Shown piece by piece: positions 55,951 through 64,000 of a stretch of 64,000 nucleotides of DNA. The stretch is from Advenella kashmirensis W13003 (GTDB lineage: Bacteria > Pseudomonadota > Gammaproteobacteria > Burkholderiales > Burkholderiaceae_B). The stretch covers positions 1,054,001 through 1,118,000 of the forward strand of contig NZ_KI650979.1 of NCBI RefSeq assembly GCF_000506985.1, read 5' to 3'. The position numbers and the translations under genes are program-made. The notes beneath the pieces are model-generated. The model worked only from the letters and a program-made list of their open reading frames with translations. It was not told where the DNA came from and made no database searches. Every line of letters starts with the position of its first letter. Position 1 is the first letter of the stretch.

Positions 55951-57360
55951 TTACGCATGCCAGGATACCAGTTTGCCCGGATTAAAAATATTGTTCGGGT
56001 CATAGGCATGCTTGATCAGCCGCATCAATTCCAGCGCGTCCTCGCCATGCTCTTCTTTGAGGAAGGCCATTTTATGGATGCCGACGCCATGCTCACCCGA
56101 GCAGGTGCCATCCATGCGAATGGCGCGTGACACCAGCCGGCGGTTGATGTCCTCGGACATTTCCCATTCTTCGCGGCTGTCGGGATCAATCAGCATTTGC
56201 ACATGAAAATTGCCATCGCCCACATGACCGACGATGGTGTATGGAAACGGCATGCCTTCGAGTTCCTGCGCCGTCTCGCTGACACATTCGGCCAGGCGTG
56301 AAATCGGCACGCAAACGTCGGTGGCCACCGAGCGGGAACCGGGGCGCAACTGCAGCCCTGAATAATGCGAGTTATGACGGGCCGTCCACAGGCGCTTGCG
56401 GTCTTCCGATTTTTCTGCCCATTCAAAGTCCATGCCGCCATTGTCCCGGGCGATCTCCTGCACAATTTCGGCCTGCTCGCGCACGCCGGTTTCGCTTCCA
56501 TGGAATTCAAACAGCAGCAGCGGAGTCTCTTTGAGCGTCAGTTTGCTGTAGGCATTGACGGCCTTGACCGCACGCGTATCCATGAACTCAACCCGGGCAA
56601 TGGCCACGCCCGACTGCATGATTTCAATCACCGACTGCACTGCGCTTTCCAGTGTCGGGAAATTACAGATGGCGGCCGTCACGGCTTCAGGCTGCGGATA
56701 GACCCGGACTGTGATTTCAACAATGATGCCCAGCGTTCCTTCGCTACCAACGAACAGGCGTGTCAGGTCATAGCCTGAAGATGACTTGCGTGCGCGACTG
56801 CTGGTGCGAATGACTTTGCCGCCGGCGGTCACCACCTTCATGGAGACGACGTTTTCACGCATGGTACCGTAGCGCACGGCGTTGGTTCCCGAGGCCCGGG
56901 TACTGGTCATGCCACCGATGGAGGCGTGGGCGCCGGGATCGATCGGGAAAAACAGGCCCGTATGGCGGATTTCATCGTTCAGCTGAGTACGAATGACGCC
57001 CGGCTGCACTGTGACCGTAAAATCTTCGGCATTGATCGCCAGCACTTTGTTCATTTCGCTGAAGTCCAGCGTAATGCCGCCTTCGATAGGCAGCACATGG
57101 CCTTCAAGCGAAGAACCGATGCCAAATGGAATCACCGGCACTTTGTGTTGATTACAGATGTTGACGGCAGCAACCACTTCTTCTGTATCACGGGGAAAAA
57201 TGACGGCTTCGGGCGGGCAGACGGGATAGGGAGATTCGTCGGTGCCGTGGTGTTCACGTACGGCCATGGAGGTGATAAACCGTTCGCCGAAGCGATCCCG
57301 AAAGGCCGTAACGGCTGCATCGGAAAGGGTACGTACAGGTTGTTGATCCAGAACTGTCAT
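55951..57360 (-). CDS. GlcD-like FAD-binding oxidoreductase (D-lactate/2-hydroxy-acid dehydrogenase)
   Basis: The 469-residue protein starts at the ATG at 57360; an upstream start at 57390 is not family-like. The PCMH-type FAD domain has PRDTEEVVAAVNICNQHKVPVIPFGIGSSLEGH (in parts) and GGMTSTRASGTNAVRYGTM. The C-terminal domain ends HVGDGNFHVQMLIDP and SGEHGVGIHKMAFL, where the His residues bind metal or substrate in D-lactate dehydrogenases. It oxidises a D-2-hydroxy acid and may pass electrons to the respiratory chain. Confidence 0.92.
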   Translation of the reverse strand: MTVLDQQPVRTLSDAAVTAFRDRFGERFITSMAVREHHGTDESPYPVCPPEAVIFPRDTEEVVAAVNICNQHKVPVIPFGIGSSLEGHVLPIEGGITLDFSEMNKVLAINAEDFTVTVQPGVIRTQLNDEIRHTGLFFPIDPGAHASIGGMTSTRASGTNAVRYGTMRENVVSMKVVTAGGKVIRTSSRARKSSSGYDLTRLFVGSEGTLGIIVEITVRVYPQPEAVTAAICNFPTLESAVQSVIEIMQSGVAIARVEFMDTRAVKAVNAYSKLTLKETPLLLFEFHGSETGVREQAEIVQEIARDNGGMDFEWAEKSEDRKRLWTARHNSHYSGLQLRPGSRSVATDVCVPISRLAECVSETAQELEGMPFPYTIVGHVGDGNFHVQMLIDPDSREEWEMSEDINRRLVSRAIRMDGTCSGEHGVGIHKMAFLKEEHGEDALELMRLIKHAYDPNNIFNPGKLVSWHA

Positions 57361-57441
57361 CGTTATCTCGCTGCCCTGCCTGTGGTCCAAGACCTGCAGG
57401 CAGGGCGTCAGTCAATATCAATAAATGAATAATATGCGTGT

Positions 57442-59226
57442 TCAATGATTATCGCGCGATTCGCCCCGGGTTTCGATAATATCCACATAGGCGGTCGCCG
57501 CTTCCAGGCAGGCGCCATCTCCTTGCTGGCCGACCATGCCGCGGTAGATTTCCTCCCACGGCGTCATGTTCAGCAGCTCGGGTTTGACCCAGGCAGCCCG
57601 TCGTTGCGCCAGCTCTTCATCGGAGATCAACACGTCGACACGACAGGTATTCAGATCCACCCTCACGGTATCGCCGGTACGCAACAAGGCCAGGCCACCA
57701 CCCACGGCAGACTCGGGCGAGACATTCAGAATGGATGGGCTGGCCGAGGTGCCGCTTTGCCTGCCATCGCCCATGGTGGGAAGGGTATCGATGCCTTTAT
57801 TGAGCAGATAGGCCGGCGGTTGCATATTGACCACCTCGGCCCCGCCCGGGTAGCCGACCGGCCCGCTATTGCGGATCACCAGAATGGATTGTTCATCAAT
57901 GCCCAGCGCCGGGTCTTCAATACGATCGTGATAATCCTCGGGCCCTTCGAAGACAAAGGCCTTCAGATCCATCACATTCGGATGGGCCGGATTCGACAGG
58001 AAACGCGCACGGAATTTTTCGTCAATCACACTTGTCTTGATGACCGCGTTGTCAAACAGATTGCCACTCAGCACCACATAGCCAGCGGCCTCTTTCAGCG
58101 GACTGGCGTAGGCGCGGATGACTTCGCGATCCGGTTCAGTCACGGCGGTCAGGTTGTCGGCCAGGGTTTTACCCGTGACTGTCATGACGTCTCCATTGAC
58201 CTTGCCTGCGTCCAGCAACTCTTTCATCACCGCAGGTACACCCCCGGCACGATGAAACGACTCACCCAGGAAGCGCCCTGCCGGCTGGCAATCGACCAGC
58301 AACGGGATTTGCGGCCCCAGGCGCTGCCAGTCTGCAAGCGTGTGATTCACACCCATATGACGCGCGATCGCTACCATATGGATCGGGCAGTTGGACGACC
58401 CCCCCAGCGCCGCCGCTGCCACGACCGCGTTTTCAAAGGCAGCCTGGGTCATGATGTCCGACGGACGCAGGTTTTCACGCACCATATCCACAATGCGGCG
58501 ACCCGTTTCATAGGCCATCCAGCCCCGTTCACGGTATGGGCCCGGAATAGCGGCGCAGCCCGGCAGGGACATGCCCAGCGCTTCGGCCAGCGAATTCATG
58601 GACAGCGCCGTACCCATGGTGTTGCAATGGCCCACTGAGGGTGCGGACGAGGCCACATTGTTCATGAACTCTTCGTAACCGATTTCCCCGGCCGACAGGC
58701 GCTTGCGCGCATCCCAGACCACCGTGCCGGAACCGGCCAGCTTGCCTTTCCACCAACCGTCCAGCATGGGGCCGCCGGACAGGACAATGGCGGGAATATT
58801 GACAGTGGCCGCCGCCATCAGGCAGGCGGGCGTTGTTTTATCGCAGCCGGTCGTGAGCACGACACCGTCCAGCGGATAGCCGTGCAGGACCTCCACCAAT
58901 CCCAGATACGCCAGGTTGCGGTCGAGGGCTGCGGTCGGCCGCTTGCCTGTTTCCTGAATAGGATGGACCGGAAACTCCAGCGGAATGCCGCCCATATCAC
59001 GAATGCCATCGCGCACCCGTGTGGCCAGGTCCATGTGATGACGATTGCAAGGAGACAGATCAGAACCCGTCTGGGCAATGCCGATAATCGGCTTGCCCGA
59101 TTGCAGCTCCTCCCTGGTAATACCGTAATTCATATACCGCTCGATATACAGAGCGGTCATGCCGGGGTTCGCAGGGTTGTCAAACCACCGGCGACTGCGC
59201 AAGGGCTTTTTTTCGGACGAAGACAT
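57442..59226 (-). CDS. IlvD/Edd-family dehydratase, sugar-acid dehydratase type
   Basis: The 594-residue protein has the Fe-S cysteines of the family in DLSPCNRHH (near residue 59), [14 protein letters not shown] and [13 protein letters not shown], plus the C-terminal [19 protein letters not shown]. The [28 protein letters not shown] start (in parts) is that of the arabonate/xylonate/galactonate dehydratase branch, not of dihydroxy-acid dehydratase. It removes water from an aldonic acid to give a 2-keto-3-deoxy acid for the aldolase encoded downstream. Its substrate cannot be set by eye. Confidence 0.92.
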   Translation of the reverse strand: MSSSEKKPLRSRRWFDNPANPGMTALYIERYMNYGITREELQSGKPIIGIAQTGSDLSPCNRHHMDLATRVRDGIRDMGGIPLEFPVHPIQETGKRPTAALDRNLAYLGLVEVLHGYPLDGVVLTTGCDKTTPACLMAAATVNIPAIVLSGGPMLDGWWKGKLAGSGTVVWDARKRLSAGEIGYEEFMNNVASSAPSVGHCNTMGTALSMNSLAEALGMSLPGCAAIPGPYRERGWMAYETGRRIVDMVRENLRPSDIMTQAAFENAVVAAAALGGSSNCPIHMVAIARHMGVNHTLADWQRLGPQIPLLVDCQPAGRFLGESFHRAGGVPAVMKELLDAGKVNGDVMTVTGKTLADNLTAVTEPDREVIRAYASPLKEAAGYVVLSGNLFDNAVIKTSVIDEKFRARFLSNPAHPNVMDLKAFVFEGPEDYHDRIEDPALGIDEQSILVIRNSGPVGYPGGAEVVNMQPPAYLLNKGIDTLPTMGDGRQSGTSASPSILNVSPESAVGGGLALLRTGDTVRVDLNTCRVDVLISDEELAQRRAAWVKPELLNMTPWEEIYRGMVGQQGDGACLEAATAYVDIIETRGESRDNH

Positions 59227-59258
59227 AACGGATTCCTTCTGTTTCTACAAGATGAGAC

Positions 59259-60278
59259 TTAAGCGCCGGACGCTTTTTTGGCCGCCTCAAGCACGCCTTC
59301 GACGGTTTCCTTGCCGATTTTCGCTTTCAGGCTTTCAACAATCGGCGCGACTTTTTCACGGATTTTCTCTTTTTCCTCGGTTGAAAATTCGGCCACCTTC
59401 ACATCATGCTCCTTCAGATATTTGAGCGCGTCCTCATTGCCCTGCCGGCTGGCCTTGCGCTGAAATGCCTGACTGTCTGCGGCTGCCTGTGTAATCACGT
59501 CTTTTTCATCCTGAGAGAGCTTATCGAACCATTTTTTCGAGGCCAGGAACACGAACGGCGTATAAACGTGATTGGACAGCGTCAGGTAAGGCTGGACTTC
59601 ATAAAATTTGCTGGTCTGGATAGTTGACAGCGGATTCTCCTGACCATCTACTGTTTTGGTTTCGAGCGCAGTGAACAATTCAGTGAAGGGCATCGGAATC
59701 GCATTGGCGCCCAGGCCCTTGAACACGCTCAACGCCACCTGGTTCTGCATGACCCGCAGCTTGATGCCGTTGATATCATCGAGCTTGGAAATCTCGTGAC
59801 GGGAATTGGTGATATTGCGAAAACCGTTTTCCCAGTAGTTCAGACCGATCAAACCCTTGGCAGGCAGTTTGTCCAGCAGTTTTTTGCCTTCCGGGCCATC
59901 CAGCACGGCATCGGCTACTTTTTCATTGTCAAACAAAAACGGCAGATCGAAGACGCCGAACTCGGGGATCAGGCTGGCTATCGGCGCGGTCGACACAAAC
60001 GTGATTTCGCCAGAACCGCTGATCAGAGAATTGATAAGTTGTTCATCGGGTCCCAACGCGCCATTGCCGAAAGTCTTGACCTTCATTTTGCCATCACTGA
60101 GTTTATCGACTACTTCGGCAAAATGCGCCGATGCTTTGCCGGTGGGGCTGTCATCGGCCAGACCGTAGCCGAAGCGGATAATGCGCGGCTTGATATCCTT
60201 GGCCCAGACCGCCGCAGAACTCATGCCCAATAGCGCTACGGCTGTCAGGCCAACCATCGTCTTTTTCAAAGTCTTCAT
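59259..60278 (-). CDS. dctP: TRAP transporter substrate-binding protein DctP
   Basis: The 339-residue exported protein has a signal peptide (about 1-26, VWA-KDI). DctP patterns are RFGYGLADDSPTGKASAHFAE, GDEITF-like GSGEITFVSTAPIASLIPEF, the carboxylate-binding Arg in INGIKLRVMQN and MPFTELFTALETKTVDGQENP. It binds an organic acid, probably the sugar acid used by this operon, and feeds DctQ/DctM. It lies 30 bp after dctM and 32 bp before the dehydratase gene. Confidence 0.93.
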   Translation of the reverse strand: MKTLKKTMVGLTAVALLGMSSAAVWAKDIKPRIIRFGYGLADDSPTGKASAHFAEVVDKLSDGKMKVKTFGNGALGPDEQLINSLISGSGEITFVSTAPIASLIPEFGVFDLPFLFDNEKVADAVLDGPEGKKLLDKLPAKGLIGLNYWENGFRNITNSRHEISKLDDINGIKLRVMQNQVALSVFKGLGANAIPMPFTELFTALETKTVDGQENPLSTIQTSKFYEVQPYLTLSNHVYTPFVFLASKKWFDKLSQDEKDVITQAAADSQAFQRKASRQGNEDALKYLKEHDVKVAEFSTEEKEKIREKVAPIVESLKAKIGKETVEGVLEAAKKASGA

Positions 60279-60308
60279 TGTCTTCTCCAGAGTATAGGTA
60301 TAGGCAGA

Positions 60309-61589
60309 TCAGTAGAACCAGTTCATTGGTACAGTGACAATCTGCGGAAAAATCACAAGCAACAGAATCAACAGCGTATAGGCGGCTACATATGGCCATA
60401 CGCCTTTGATGATGTCTTCCATGCGGATGCGGGCAACGCCGCATACCACGTTCAGCACGGTGCCCACCGGCGGGGTCAGCAGGCCGGCGCAGCCGACCAT
60501 GATGAAAATCACCCCGAAATAGGTCGGATCAATACCCGCTTCCTTGATCACCGGCATCAGCACCGGCGCCAGGATCAGGATAGTCGGCGTCAGATCCATG
60601 GCGGTGCCCACCAGCGTGAGTAGAATCACCAGCACGATCATGAGAAGCGTAGGTGAGTCGACCAGGGGCCCGAGCATGGCGATAAGTTCTTTGGGCAGAT
60701 CGGCCAGCGTAATCATGTAGGACGTGACCAGGGCTGCTGCCACCAGAAACATGACCACACTTGTGGTCGTGGCCGCGTTGACCAACAGCTTCATCAAATC
60801 GCGCGGTTTGATTTCGCGATAGACCACCATACCGACGAACAGCGCGTAAACAGCCGCAACCGCCGCCGCTTCGGTCGGCGTGAAGATACCAAAGCGCAGG
60901 CCGCCGATGATAATCACCGGCAAGACCAGCGCCCACCCCGATTCGCGCAAGGCCTTCATGCGGACGGACCAGGGCTCTTTGGGGAAAGGCTTGAAACTGG
61001 TGGAGCGGCGCGCCACAAATGTCCACACCATGACCAGTGTCAGGCCCATCAACAGCCCCGGTACGATGCCGGCCATGAACAGTTTGGTGACCGAGATATT
61101 GGTGGCCACACCGAAAATGATGAATGAAATGGACGGCGGGATAATAGGGGCGATGATGCCGCCGGCTGCGATCAGGCCGCAGGACTGTTTCAGGTCATAG
61201 CCGCGATTGCGCAACATAGGCACCAGCATGGCCGCCAGGGCGGCAGAATCGGCCACGGCCGAACCCGATAGCGCGGCCAGCAATACACTTGCCATAATCG
61301 CAACGTAACCCAGCCCGCCGTGAACGTGTCCCACCAGCGTACTGGCCAGAGCAACCATGCGGCGCGACATTCCACCGGCGTTCATGGCTTCGCCAGCCAG
61401 CATGAAGAGCGGCACAGCCATCAGCGAAAAGTTGTCCGCTCCGGCCAGCATATTCTGCGCAAGAATCTGGACATCAAAAAAATCCAGATAGAACATCAGG
61501 CCAATGGCGGAGAGCAGCAGGGCAAAGGCGATGGGCATGCCAAATGCCATAAAGCCGAGCAGCACGGAAAGAAAAATAGTGACTGTCAT
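60309..61589 (-). CDS. dctM: TRAP transporter large permease DctM
   Basis: The 426-residue protein starts at 61589 (MTVTIFLSVLLGFMAFGMPIAFAL); an extension to 61664 would overlap dctQ. About 12 membrane segments. VPLFMLAGEAMNAGGMSRRMV, GSAVADSAALAAMLVPML and GCAGLLTPPVGTVLNVVCGVARI are DctM signatures. It is the ion-coupled channel of the TRAP system. Order on the strand is dctQ, dctM, dctP. Confidence 0.94.
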   Translation of the reverse strand: MTVTIFLSVLLGFMAFGMPIAFALLLSAIGLMFYLDFFDVQILAQNMLAGADNFSLMAVPLFMLAGEAMNAGGMSRRMVALASTLVGHVHGGLGYVAIMASVLLAALSGSAVADSAALAAMLVPMLRNRGYDLKQSCGLIAAGGIIAPIIPPSISFIIFGVATNISVTKLFMAGIVPGLLMGLTLVMVWTFVARRSTSFKPFPKEPWSVRMKALRESGWALVLPVIIIGGLRFGIFTPTEAAAVAAVYALFVGMVVYREIKPRDLMKLLVNAATTTSVVMFLVAAALVTSYMITLADLPKELIAMLGPLVDSPTLLMIVLVILLTLVGTAMDLTPTILILAPVLMPVIKEAGIDPTYFGVIFIMVGCAGLLTPPVGTVLNVVCGVARIRMEDIIKGVWPYVAAYTLLILLLVIFPQIVTVPMNWFY

Positions 61590-61608
61590 GTTTGTTTCCT
61601 GTTGCCCG

Positions 61609-62166
61609 TTATTCCATATCGTCGACAGTGTCGACGGCCGTTCTGAAACGATATTGATAGGCACGATCGGCCGGCGTCATGATGGCAATGGCGATATCGC
61701 CAATCGCCAGCAGGAACATGGCAATTGCACTGAACCATACCATTCCGCTGAACAGCGCCTGCGACCACCCCGTGACCGGCAAAGACGTGTTGACGCCGAT
61801 GACCATCTGGTCCCAGCCGCCGTCCATCAGCAACCACAGTACCCACATGATGATGAGCTGGCGCAGGATATGAATGATTTTCTGGATCATGACCGGCATG
61901 CGGTCCAGCAGCATATTGATGCCCAAATGCTGTTTGGTGCGAAAGGCGATGACCGTACCCAGAAAAATCAGCCAGACAAAAGACAGGCGCGCGACCTCTT
62001 CAGATACAGTAATACCTGAGTTGAAGCCGTAGCGTAGCACAACGTTGCCGAACACTAGCAACAGCATGACCACTACGCAAAGCCCCAGTACATAGGTCAG
62101 GACTTTCTCGATGGCATGGGTCAGGGTGACCGCCGACCGGAAAAACGGACTTTCCAGTATCGTCAT
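61609..62166 (-). CDS. dctQ: TRAP transporter small permease DctQ
   Basis: The 185-residue protein has four membrane segments and the RLSFVWLIFLGTVIAFRTKQHLGINML stretch (in parts) between the second and third, typical for DctQ. It partners DctM. A remarkable 20-bp inverted repeat lies just upstream (62224-62275), between this gene and the SDR gene. Confidence 0.92.
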   Translation of the reverse strand: MTILESPFFRSAVTLTHAIEKVLTYVLGLCVVVMLLLVFGNVVLRYGFNSGITVSEEVARLSFVWLIFLGTVIAFRTKQHLGINMLLDRMPVMIQKIIHILRQLIIMWVLWLLMDGGWDQMVIGVNTSLPVTGWSQALFSGMVWFSAIAMFLLAIGDIAIAIMTPADRAYQYRFRTAVDTVDDME

Positions 62167-62223
62167 TGAATATCTCCTTTATATTTCAAATGTCATGCCG
62201 CTTCTGGCTGCATGCATTCCTTT

Positions 62224-62275
62224 TCTTTTCCGTGCAATGATGAACTTTGTAAAGATCATCATTGCACGGAAAAGA
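62224..62275. repeat. Long perfect inverted repeat between the SDR gene and dctQ
   Basis: The arms 62224-62243 and 62256-62275 match over all 20 pairs (TCTTTTCCGTGCAATGATGA against its complement), with a 12-base loop that can itself pair CTTT with AAAG. Transcribed on the minus strand, it gives a very stable hairpin between two genes of one operon. It has no T-run, so simple termination is unlikely. An mRNA-stability or processing element is one option, a dimeric-regulator site another. Confidence 0.75.
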
Positions 62276-62291
62276 TGACACGGCCATATCG

Positions 62292-63044
62292 TCAATAGGT
62301 GGCGCGACCACCTGACAAATCAAATACTGCGCCGGTACTGAAAGCACATTCTTCCGACGCCAGCCAGCAAATCATGGATGCAGCCTCGTCCACATGCAAA
62401 AAACGCTTCATGGGAATCCGCGACAACATATAGTCGATATGCTCCTGCGACATGGAATCGAAAATTTCTGTCCTTGCCGCCGCTGGCGTAATGGCGTTGA
62501 CCAGAATGTTGCGTTCAGCCAGTTCCTTGCCCAGCGACTTGGTCAAACCGATCAGGCCCGCCTTGGAAGCGCTGTAGTGTGAGGCGTTCGGGTTACCTTC
62601 CTTGCCGGCAATCGAGGCAATATTCACGATGCGACCATAGCCGTTTTTGAGCATGGCGGGCACCAATGCGCGGCAGGTGTAATATGGTGCCATCAAATTG
62701 GTCTGAACCACCTGTTGCCAAACGACCGGATCCAGTTCCCACGTGACGCCGTTGCCGCCGGTAATGCCGGCATTGTTGACCAGAATGTCCACCTTGCCAT
62801 GCTGCTGCAGCGTATCCTCGGCAGCCTTTTCTACAGCCCGCAGATCACTCAGGTCAAGTGTGTGCGTGCTGACGGCTCCCAATTCACCCAACTGCTGAGC
62901 GGCCTGCGCCAGCCGGTCCGCATCCAGATCCCACAGGGCGACTGTCGCTCCCGAGGCGAGCATACGCCTGGCAGCAGCAAAGCCGATACCGCGCGCGCCC
63001 CCGGTAATGACGGCAACGCGATTTTGCAAACTGTTCTGACTCAT
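62292..63044 (-). CDS. SDR-family 3-ketoacyl-reductase-like/sugar dehydrogenase
   Basis: The 250-residue classical SDR has TGGARGIGFA (residues 15-24), NNAGITGG, the active Ser in NIASIAGKEGN and YSASK. The FabG-like pattern fits many sugar, polyol and sugar-acid dehydrogenases; in this operon oxidation of the growth substrate is the likely role. It lies between an Ldh-family gene (18-bp gap) and dctQ (125-bp gap with a large hairpin). Confidence 0.87.
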   Translation of the reverse strand: MSQNSLQNRVAVITGGARGIGFAAARRMLASGATVALWDLDADRLAQAAQQLGELGAVSTHTLDLSDLRAVEKAAEDTLQQHGKVDILVNNAGITGGNGVTWELDPVVWQQVVQTNLMAPYYTCRALVPAMLKNGYGRIVNIASIAGKEGNPNASHYSASKAGLIGLTKSLGKELAERNILVNAITPAAARTEIFDSMSQEHIDYMLSRIPMKRFLHVDEAASMICWLASEECAFSTGAVFDLSGGRATY

Positions 63045-63062
63045 TCCTTATCCTTGTCTCAT

Positions 63063-64000
63063 TTATAGTGTGACTGGCATGGCGATGCCATATTTGTCTG
63101 CGCTGGCTGCAAGCAGTGGTGTAATAGACGAATGCAGAACCACGCCATGTTTTTTCTGTTCCTCATACAACGCCAGGCCGCGATCGCCCGGCATGCGGAC
63201 ATTGTCAATGCCCTCACGCGGCGGATTGTTGCGGCAGGCATCGGCAATCCAGTCCATCTGGCGTATAAATGCCTCGTTACCGCCGAATGCTGATGGATCG
63301 TACAGGCTGATGAATACCGTCGCGCCCCAGCCCTTGACGTTATCGGCGCGACCATGACCCGCCAGGCCACCGGTCAGCGCTTCAATGAGCAGTGCCAGAC
63401 CAAACCCCTTGTGGCCGACAGACAACCCCCCCAGCGGCAGAATGGTGCCTGGCGGATCCTGCGTCAGCACTGCCGGGTCTCGCGTGGGTTTGCCTTTGCC
63501 GTCTATCAGCCATTCCTCGTCGAACTGTTTGCCTTCTTTTGCCAGGCGCGCACTCATGCCATTTGTGGTAATGGACGCAGAGATATCCACCAGGAACGGC
63601 GAGGCCGACGGTATGCCGATTGCAATCGGATTGGGCGTGAACACGGCGCGCGTGCCGCCGAACGGCGCGACACTCTGGCCAGCCGGATCGGAGCAACTGA
63701 GCACTATCAGCATGTTCTCGCGTACGGCGCGCAACAGGTAGCTTGCGAGGCAGGCAATGTGGTGGCTTTGGCGAATGACCGCCGTTGCCGTGCCATACTC
63801 CCGGGCTCGAGGTACCAGCGCGTCAATGGCCTGGTTGACCAGCCAGGGACCTGGCAGACGTTTGCCATCCAGCAGCAGCGATGCGCCTTTATCGGAAAGC
63901 ACATCAGCCGTACCCTGCTTTGTCATCTGTCCCTGTTCAAGCTGATTCAGGTACGGATTGAGCAAGGCCAGGCCGTGCGTGGTATGACCCAGCAAATCGC
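63063..64000 (-). CDS. Ldh-family oxidoreductase, 5' end beyond the right edge
   Basis: At least 311 residues are present; the frame is open to base 64000 and begins with DLLGHTTHGLALL, which in the family lies about 40 residues from the N-terminus. IRQSHHIACLASYLL holds the catalytic His. FGGTRAVFTPNPIAIGIPS and LVDISASITTNGMSARLA are Ldh_2 patterns. It is a second, clearly different paralogue of the protein at 54074. Being the first gene seen of the train, it is probably near the operon start outside the window. Confidence 0.87.
   Translation of the reverse strand, partial: DLLGHTTHGLALLNPYLNQLEQGQMTKQGTADVLSDKGASLLLDGKRLPGPWLVNQAIDALVPRAREYGTATAVIRQSHHIACLASYLLRAVRENMLIVLSCSDPAGQSVAPFGGTRAVFTPNPIAIGIPSASPFLVDISASITTNGMSARLAKEGKQFDEEWLIDGKGKPTRDPAVLTQDPPGTILPLGGLSVGHKGFGLALLIEALTGGLAGHGRADNVKGWGATVFISLYDPSAFGGNEAFIRQMDWIADACRNNPPREGIDNVRMPGDRGLALYEEQKKHGVVLHSSITPLLAASADKYGIAMPVTL

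Noticed and set aside
57445-58638. Plus-strand open frame of 397 codons
   Set aside because: It is antisense to the IlvD/Edd-family dehydratase; His/Gln/Arg-rich composition is typical of a shadow.

Overview
The window looks like a chromosomal segment of a betaproteobacterium of the Alcaligenaceae (Bordetella/Achromobacter/Advenella type). The reasons are its moderately high GC, a long ribosomal-protein cluster with Bordetella-like proteins, and three Bug/TctC-type extracytoplasmic binding proteins with two complete TctA-TctB permease sets. The assignment to this family is inference; the genus is not proven. I see no rRNA or tRNA gene, CRISPR array or insertion sequence.

Layout. 1-2.1 kb: surface-sugar genes (start of galU; divergent rfbC and rfbB). 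2.1-9.2 kb: an exported DUF1501/DUF1800 pair, a small SinR/Cas2-fold-like protein, then MFS transporter-cutA-dsbD. 9.3-9.7 kb: a decayed BrnT/BrnA toxin-antitoxin locus in which the toxin has lost its middle while the antitoxin is intact. 10-19.3 kb: the spc and alpha ribosomal operons (rplN to rplQ, with secY, infA, rpmJ and rpoA) on the minus strand. A good promoter lies upstream of rplN, a terminator-like hairpin lies just before rpoA, and three hairpins lie between rpoA and rplQ. 19.3-21.4 kb: an AT-richer accessory island where S10-operon genes could be expected. It carries an AbiEi-like antitoxin/regulator and an AbiEii-like nucleotidyltransferase in tail-to-tail orientation, preceded by three palindromes that share a core but have different self-complementary arms. 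This is the most unusual part of the window.

21.5-29.9 kb: a PotABCD-like polyamine-type ABC transporter co-directional with a class III aminotransferase, then divergent gamma-glutamyltransferase-like and N-formylglutamate-deformylase-like genes. Together they suggest amine or amino-acid salvage. 29.9-35.2 kb: a tctDE two-component system followed by tctCBA (tricarboxylate uptake). 35.5-39.7 kb: a succinate-semialdehyde-type aldehyde dehydrogenase and a membrane PQQ-dependent dehydrogenase with an alanine-rich insert. 39.8-40.4 kb: a ParE/RelE toxin-antitoxin pair with an operator overlapping its promoter. 40.8-45.5 kb: a Liv-type branched-chain amino-acid/amide ABC transporter (GFKHM) whose leader can form alternative hairpins and whose second ATPase has Arg in place of the Walker A Lys. 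46.0-49.2 kb: a second tctCBA operon.

49.3-64 kb: a sugar-acid catabolic region. An SDR diverges from an IclR regulator followed by an orphan Bug protein. Then an approximately 11.7-kb minus-strand gene train runs in from the right edge: Ldh-family dehydrogenase, SDR, TRAP transporter (dctQ, dctM, dctP), IlvD/Edd dehydratase, GlcD-like FAD dehydrogenase, KDPG-type aldolase, second Ldh-family dehydrogenase, hydroxypyruvate-isomerase-like protein and aldose 1-epimerase-like protein. The set fits uptake, oxidation, dehydration and aldol cleavage of an aldonic or related sugar acid, but the substrate cannot be read from the sequence.
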